A DNA stretch of 64,000 bases from assembly GCA_003049465.1 (NCBI GenBank), contig PYSS01000070.1:143804-207803 (forward strand), written 5' to 3'. The translations under genes were made by a program, and so were the position numbers. The DNA is from Magnaporthiopsis rhizophila. Taxonomy: Eukaryota; Ascomycota; Sordariomycetes; Magnaporthales; Magnaporthaceae. This document shows, piece after piece, positions 61,549 to 64,000 of this stretch (position 1 is its first letter; each line of letters begins with the position of its first letter). The notes below the pieces were generated by a model. The model searched no databases. It had not been told where the DNA came from and was given only the letters and a program-made list of their open reading frames with translations.

Positions 61549-62887
61549 GGTGCGGGCAGCAGAGCGACATGAGAAAAGACTCTTTTTCCGTCGGGGCGCT
61601 CGGTGTCCCGCGGCGCCGTCGCAGGCGGTGGGAAGGCGGAGAGTAGCGCGGTCGGGGCTGGGATGATGTCACTAGGTATCGGGGGCGGCTATAACGAGGA
61701 ATATGTTTGGCTGGCAGCTAAGGCGAGGTTCGGCGGGCGAGGGAGGTGTGCGTGTCGGGTCGTTCTTGTCATGGGCACAGGGCGGCCATCCCCAACAGGG
61801 TGCGGCTGCGTGGGTTCGTGCCACGGATGCTACAGCACTGGTCTCAGCGGATGCGCCCCACCAGCTGGGCCAAGCCTTGCTCAATTCAATCATCGTGCTT
61901 CCGAATCAGGACAGCAGCTCCCACTTCTTTAAGCCGATACCCTTGGCTTCATTTTCATGCGTGTGCAGCGGATTCTCCTTGCGGGGTATTGGGTATTACT
62001 GTCTATATTCCTAGTTGTTTCCATGTGCCTCGATATCAACCAGATGCGACTGTGGCAGGCTGTTTCCTGTCCTGGTCATTATCCTCTCAAGAAAGAGCAA
62101 GATACCTACATAGGTACCTAATTATACCCCACCTGACCTCCATGTCAATAAGGTTAGGGAGACGTCGGATCAACACTGGATGGATGTATCTTTTGCATGA
62201 CTACCTAAGCACGTATGTGGTATACATTTACAGCGCTATCTAAGGGCCATCATGTCTGGTGAGACGCGTTCAAATCTTCATGTTAAAGAAATCCGCTGCT
62301 CTCATTCCGGAGAACTATCGTTAGCACTCACCAGAGCTTTCCCACCGCCAGCTCGACCTCTTCCATACTGGACCGAAGTTGTTGACGGAAGCTGACTGTC
62401 TGTCGGTTACTATAATACTTGGTTTTCTTTCTCAACCTGAGAATCCTACGACAACCAAGACGCTGGCGCCGTTATATAAAGATTGCATTTCACCCTTCCT
62501 ATTTTGACCCTAAACTTGCAGATTAACACCGACCGATCATTGGGGAATCCTCACTAGGCACCACATCAAAACAAACGACTGTACCATCTGGCCTCGCCTG
62601 TCAATGGGTGCTAAGAAACAAGAATGAAATAGTAAAAACAAGTACAACCGCTAACCCAACAACGACTCTCCTTAAGGGCCAAATAGTTCTTCACTTGGTA
62701 AAACGGGATGGGAAAAGTTAAAGATAGGAAAAGAAGACGACGAGAACAAAGAAAGCAAATCAGTACGGAAGGCGGCGAGTCTCCGTCTTCGTTCTGGGAT
62801 CTTGCACACAAAGACCCAACACGCTAGAGCATAATCAGGCTCCAAGAGCACGGCAGCCGGAATCATGGGAGGGTAGGTTGTCGTGTT
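61549..62887. other. Intergenic region, DIL gene to b561 gene
   Basis: 1.3 kb holding the ankyrin-DIL promoter and the b561 3' flank. A perfect TAGGTACCTA palindrome is at 62111-62120. No gene seen. Confidence 0.5.
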
Positions 62888-63906
62888 CTAATGTCGGATG
62901 CCAAGCTTCCGCACATGAATCCGGGGGTAGACACCAATAACGATCAGGACCACGGATAGAATGACGGCCCACAGCTTGATGTCGAGGACTTTCTGGTTAT
63001 AGGTCGTGTCGGTCGCGGTGGCGACGGTGGCCAGGAGCAGTGGGTAGATGAAGTAGCCGCCCCAGCGGTGGTACTTCCACATGGCCTTTGCCTGGTCGAC
63101 GCCGCCAAAGACGCCGGGCACGCCCCACATGAGAAAGCCGAAGATGTACTGTCCTAGCATGAGGACCGAGACGGCGACGCCGAGGTAGGCGTGCAGGGAC
63201 TTGAAGTGGGGATTGTGGCTCTTGAACTTGTTGGCCTCGATGATGGCGACGCCCGACGCGAAGAGCAGGAAGGAGATTAGGTTCAGGGTGGCGTGCATGC
63301 GGGCGCCGACCACCTTGGCCTTGGGGTCGAAGGTCGGCTGCAGTATCAGGATGGCCTGGGTCAGGGTGAAGACGCCGAGGCTCTGCAGCAGCGGGTGCGG
63401 CGAGAAGAGCGGCAGCAGGGGGTGGGTGAAGACGGCGGACCAGACCAGGGCGAGCAGAAGGACCGCGCCGGCCAGGGCGAAGCCCCCAGTTCCTGAGACC
63501 AGTGACGACAGCATTAGGAGGAGTTTCTTTTGCCCGTTTCGTGGGTTGTGTGGTAGGGTGAATCAGATAGGATAGTGAGGTGCAGCGATAAGTGAGGCGA
63601 TGGTTTGCTTGCTTATGGCAGAAAATACCAACCAGGCAGGACGGGATAAAGCTAGAGCCGCACTGCAGGGTGCATTGCATGAGAACTTATAGGGGAGGAG
63701 AGGCACATTTGGAACATGTCCTCGGTCACACCCCCTCCCCTTGTCCTTTTCTCGGCCTCTTGCCACCATGAACGCACATGCTACTTACCCCTATAGAGAT
63801 TCGAGTAGAGAGGCTCATTAGGTTTCTGTAGGGCAGCGCCGGGTCGGCCAAGGAGAGGCTCAGACTCCCGGTCGGCTGCGGGTTCGGGGGCTGCGGGTGA
63901 CGACAT
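62888..63906 (-). CDS. Cytochrome b561 / ferric reductase-type membrane protein
   Basis: Likely transmembrane haem protein of the b561 superfamily, moving electrons across a membrane, possibly for ferric reduction or ascorbate recycling. Exons 63906-63789 and 63492-62888 (GTAAGT..CAG, 296-nt intron) join at NLYR-G-TGGFALAG in frame, giving 240 residues. The first 40 residues are soluble (SSPAAPEPAADRESEPLLG), then five or six hydrophobic segments. Four His in the expected places (SPHPLLQS, ARMHATLN, SLHAYLG, KYHRWGGY) could bind two haems. No DOMON domain is attached. Without the first exon the ORF would start inside the intron. Orientation and substrate cannot be read from sequence. Confidence 0.88.
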
Positions 63907-63941
63907 TGCGGTCTATGTCGCCGATGTAATAGACTCGCGTA

Positions 63942-63983
<42 letters not shown>

Positions 63984-64000
63984 ATAGCGGAGGACCGAGC
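63907..64000. other. Start of b561 upstream region with poly(A) run
   Basis: Contains an A run of about 30 bases (63949-63978), then the window ends. Confidence 0.5.

Overview
This window is nuclear DNA from a filamentous ascomycete, most likely a Sordariomycete-type mould. The genes have few, mostly short introns (about 75-360 nt, GTAAGT/GTATGT-like donors, YAG acceptors). Coding exons are GC-rich. The proteins (group X hybrid histidine kinase, SWIRM/amine-oxidase/HMG demethylase, Crh cell-wall enzyme, ankyrin-DIL protein) are typical of moulds. Intergenic DNA is long and full of poly(A/T) runs, dinucleotide repeats and a recurrent TAGGTACCTA palindrome. The species cannot be named from this sequence alone.

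Layout, left to right. 1-892 (-): CaM-kinase, cut by the window edge. 2878-3618 (+): UBE2W-type E2. 4502-6875 (+): Vps33. 8349-12411 (+): LSD1-like demethylase. 13636-15011 (-): mitochondrial ATP synthase gamma. 16442-19692 (+): DNA topoisomerase I, divergent from ATP synthase gamma across a 1.4-kb shared promoter region. 20431-20936: a 506-bp Tc1/mariner-type MITE. 21146-22424 (-): Crh glycosidase. 23723-25580 (+): aromatic/aminoadipate aminotransferase with a mitochondrial presequence. 27543-35835 (+): a 2,678-residue hybrid histidine kinase. 35836-40917: gene-poor. 40918-42658 (-): an unidentified Pro/Gln-rich coiled-coil protein with about 8.6 kb of apparently gene-free DNA upstream. 51286-51382 (-): intron-containing tRNA-Ser(GCT). 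52202-55340 (-): TBC RabGAP. 58802-61548 (-): ankyrin-DIL protein. 62888-63906 (-): cytochrome b561-like protein.

There is no gene cluster or obvious novel defence or mobile system. The content is mainly housekeeping and signalling: endosomal traffic (Vps33, RabGAP, DIL protein), chromatin and DNA topology (LSD1, Top1), respiration (ATP synthase gamma), wall building (Crh) and signalling (CaMK, histidine kinase). The points most worth a second look are the MITE, the over-represented palindrome, the repeated acidic-PL motif in the Top1 tail, the degenerate kinase domain and long Ser/Pro tail of the histidine kinase, and the unidentified Pro/Gln-rich protein. The assembly has four single-N joins. 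One of them duplicates 47 bp inside the RabGAP gene and looks like an unmerged contig overlap.

Exon boundaries were worked out by hand from splice signals, reading frame and family conservation. No search or alignment program was run.
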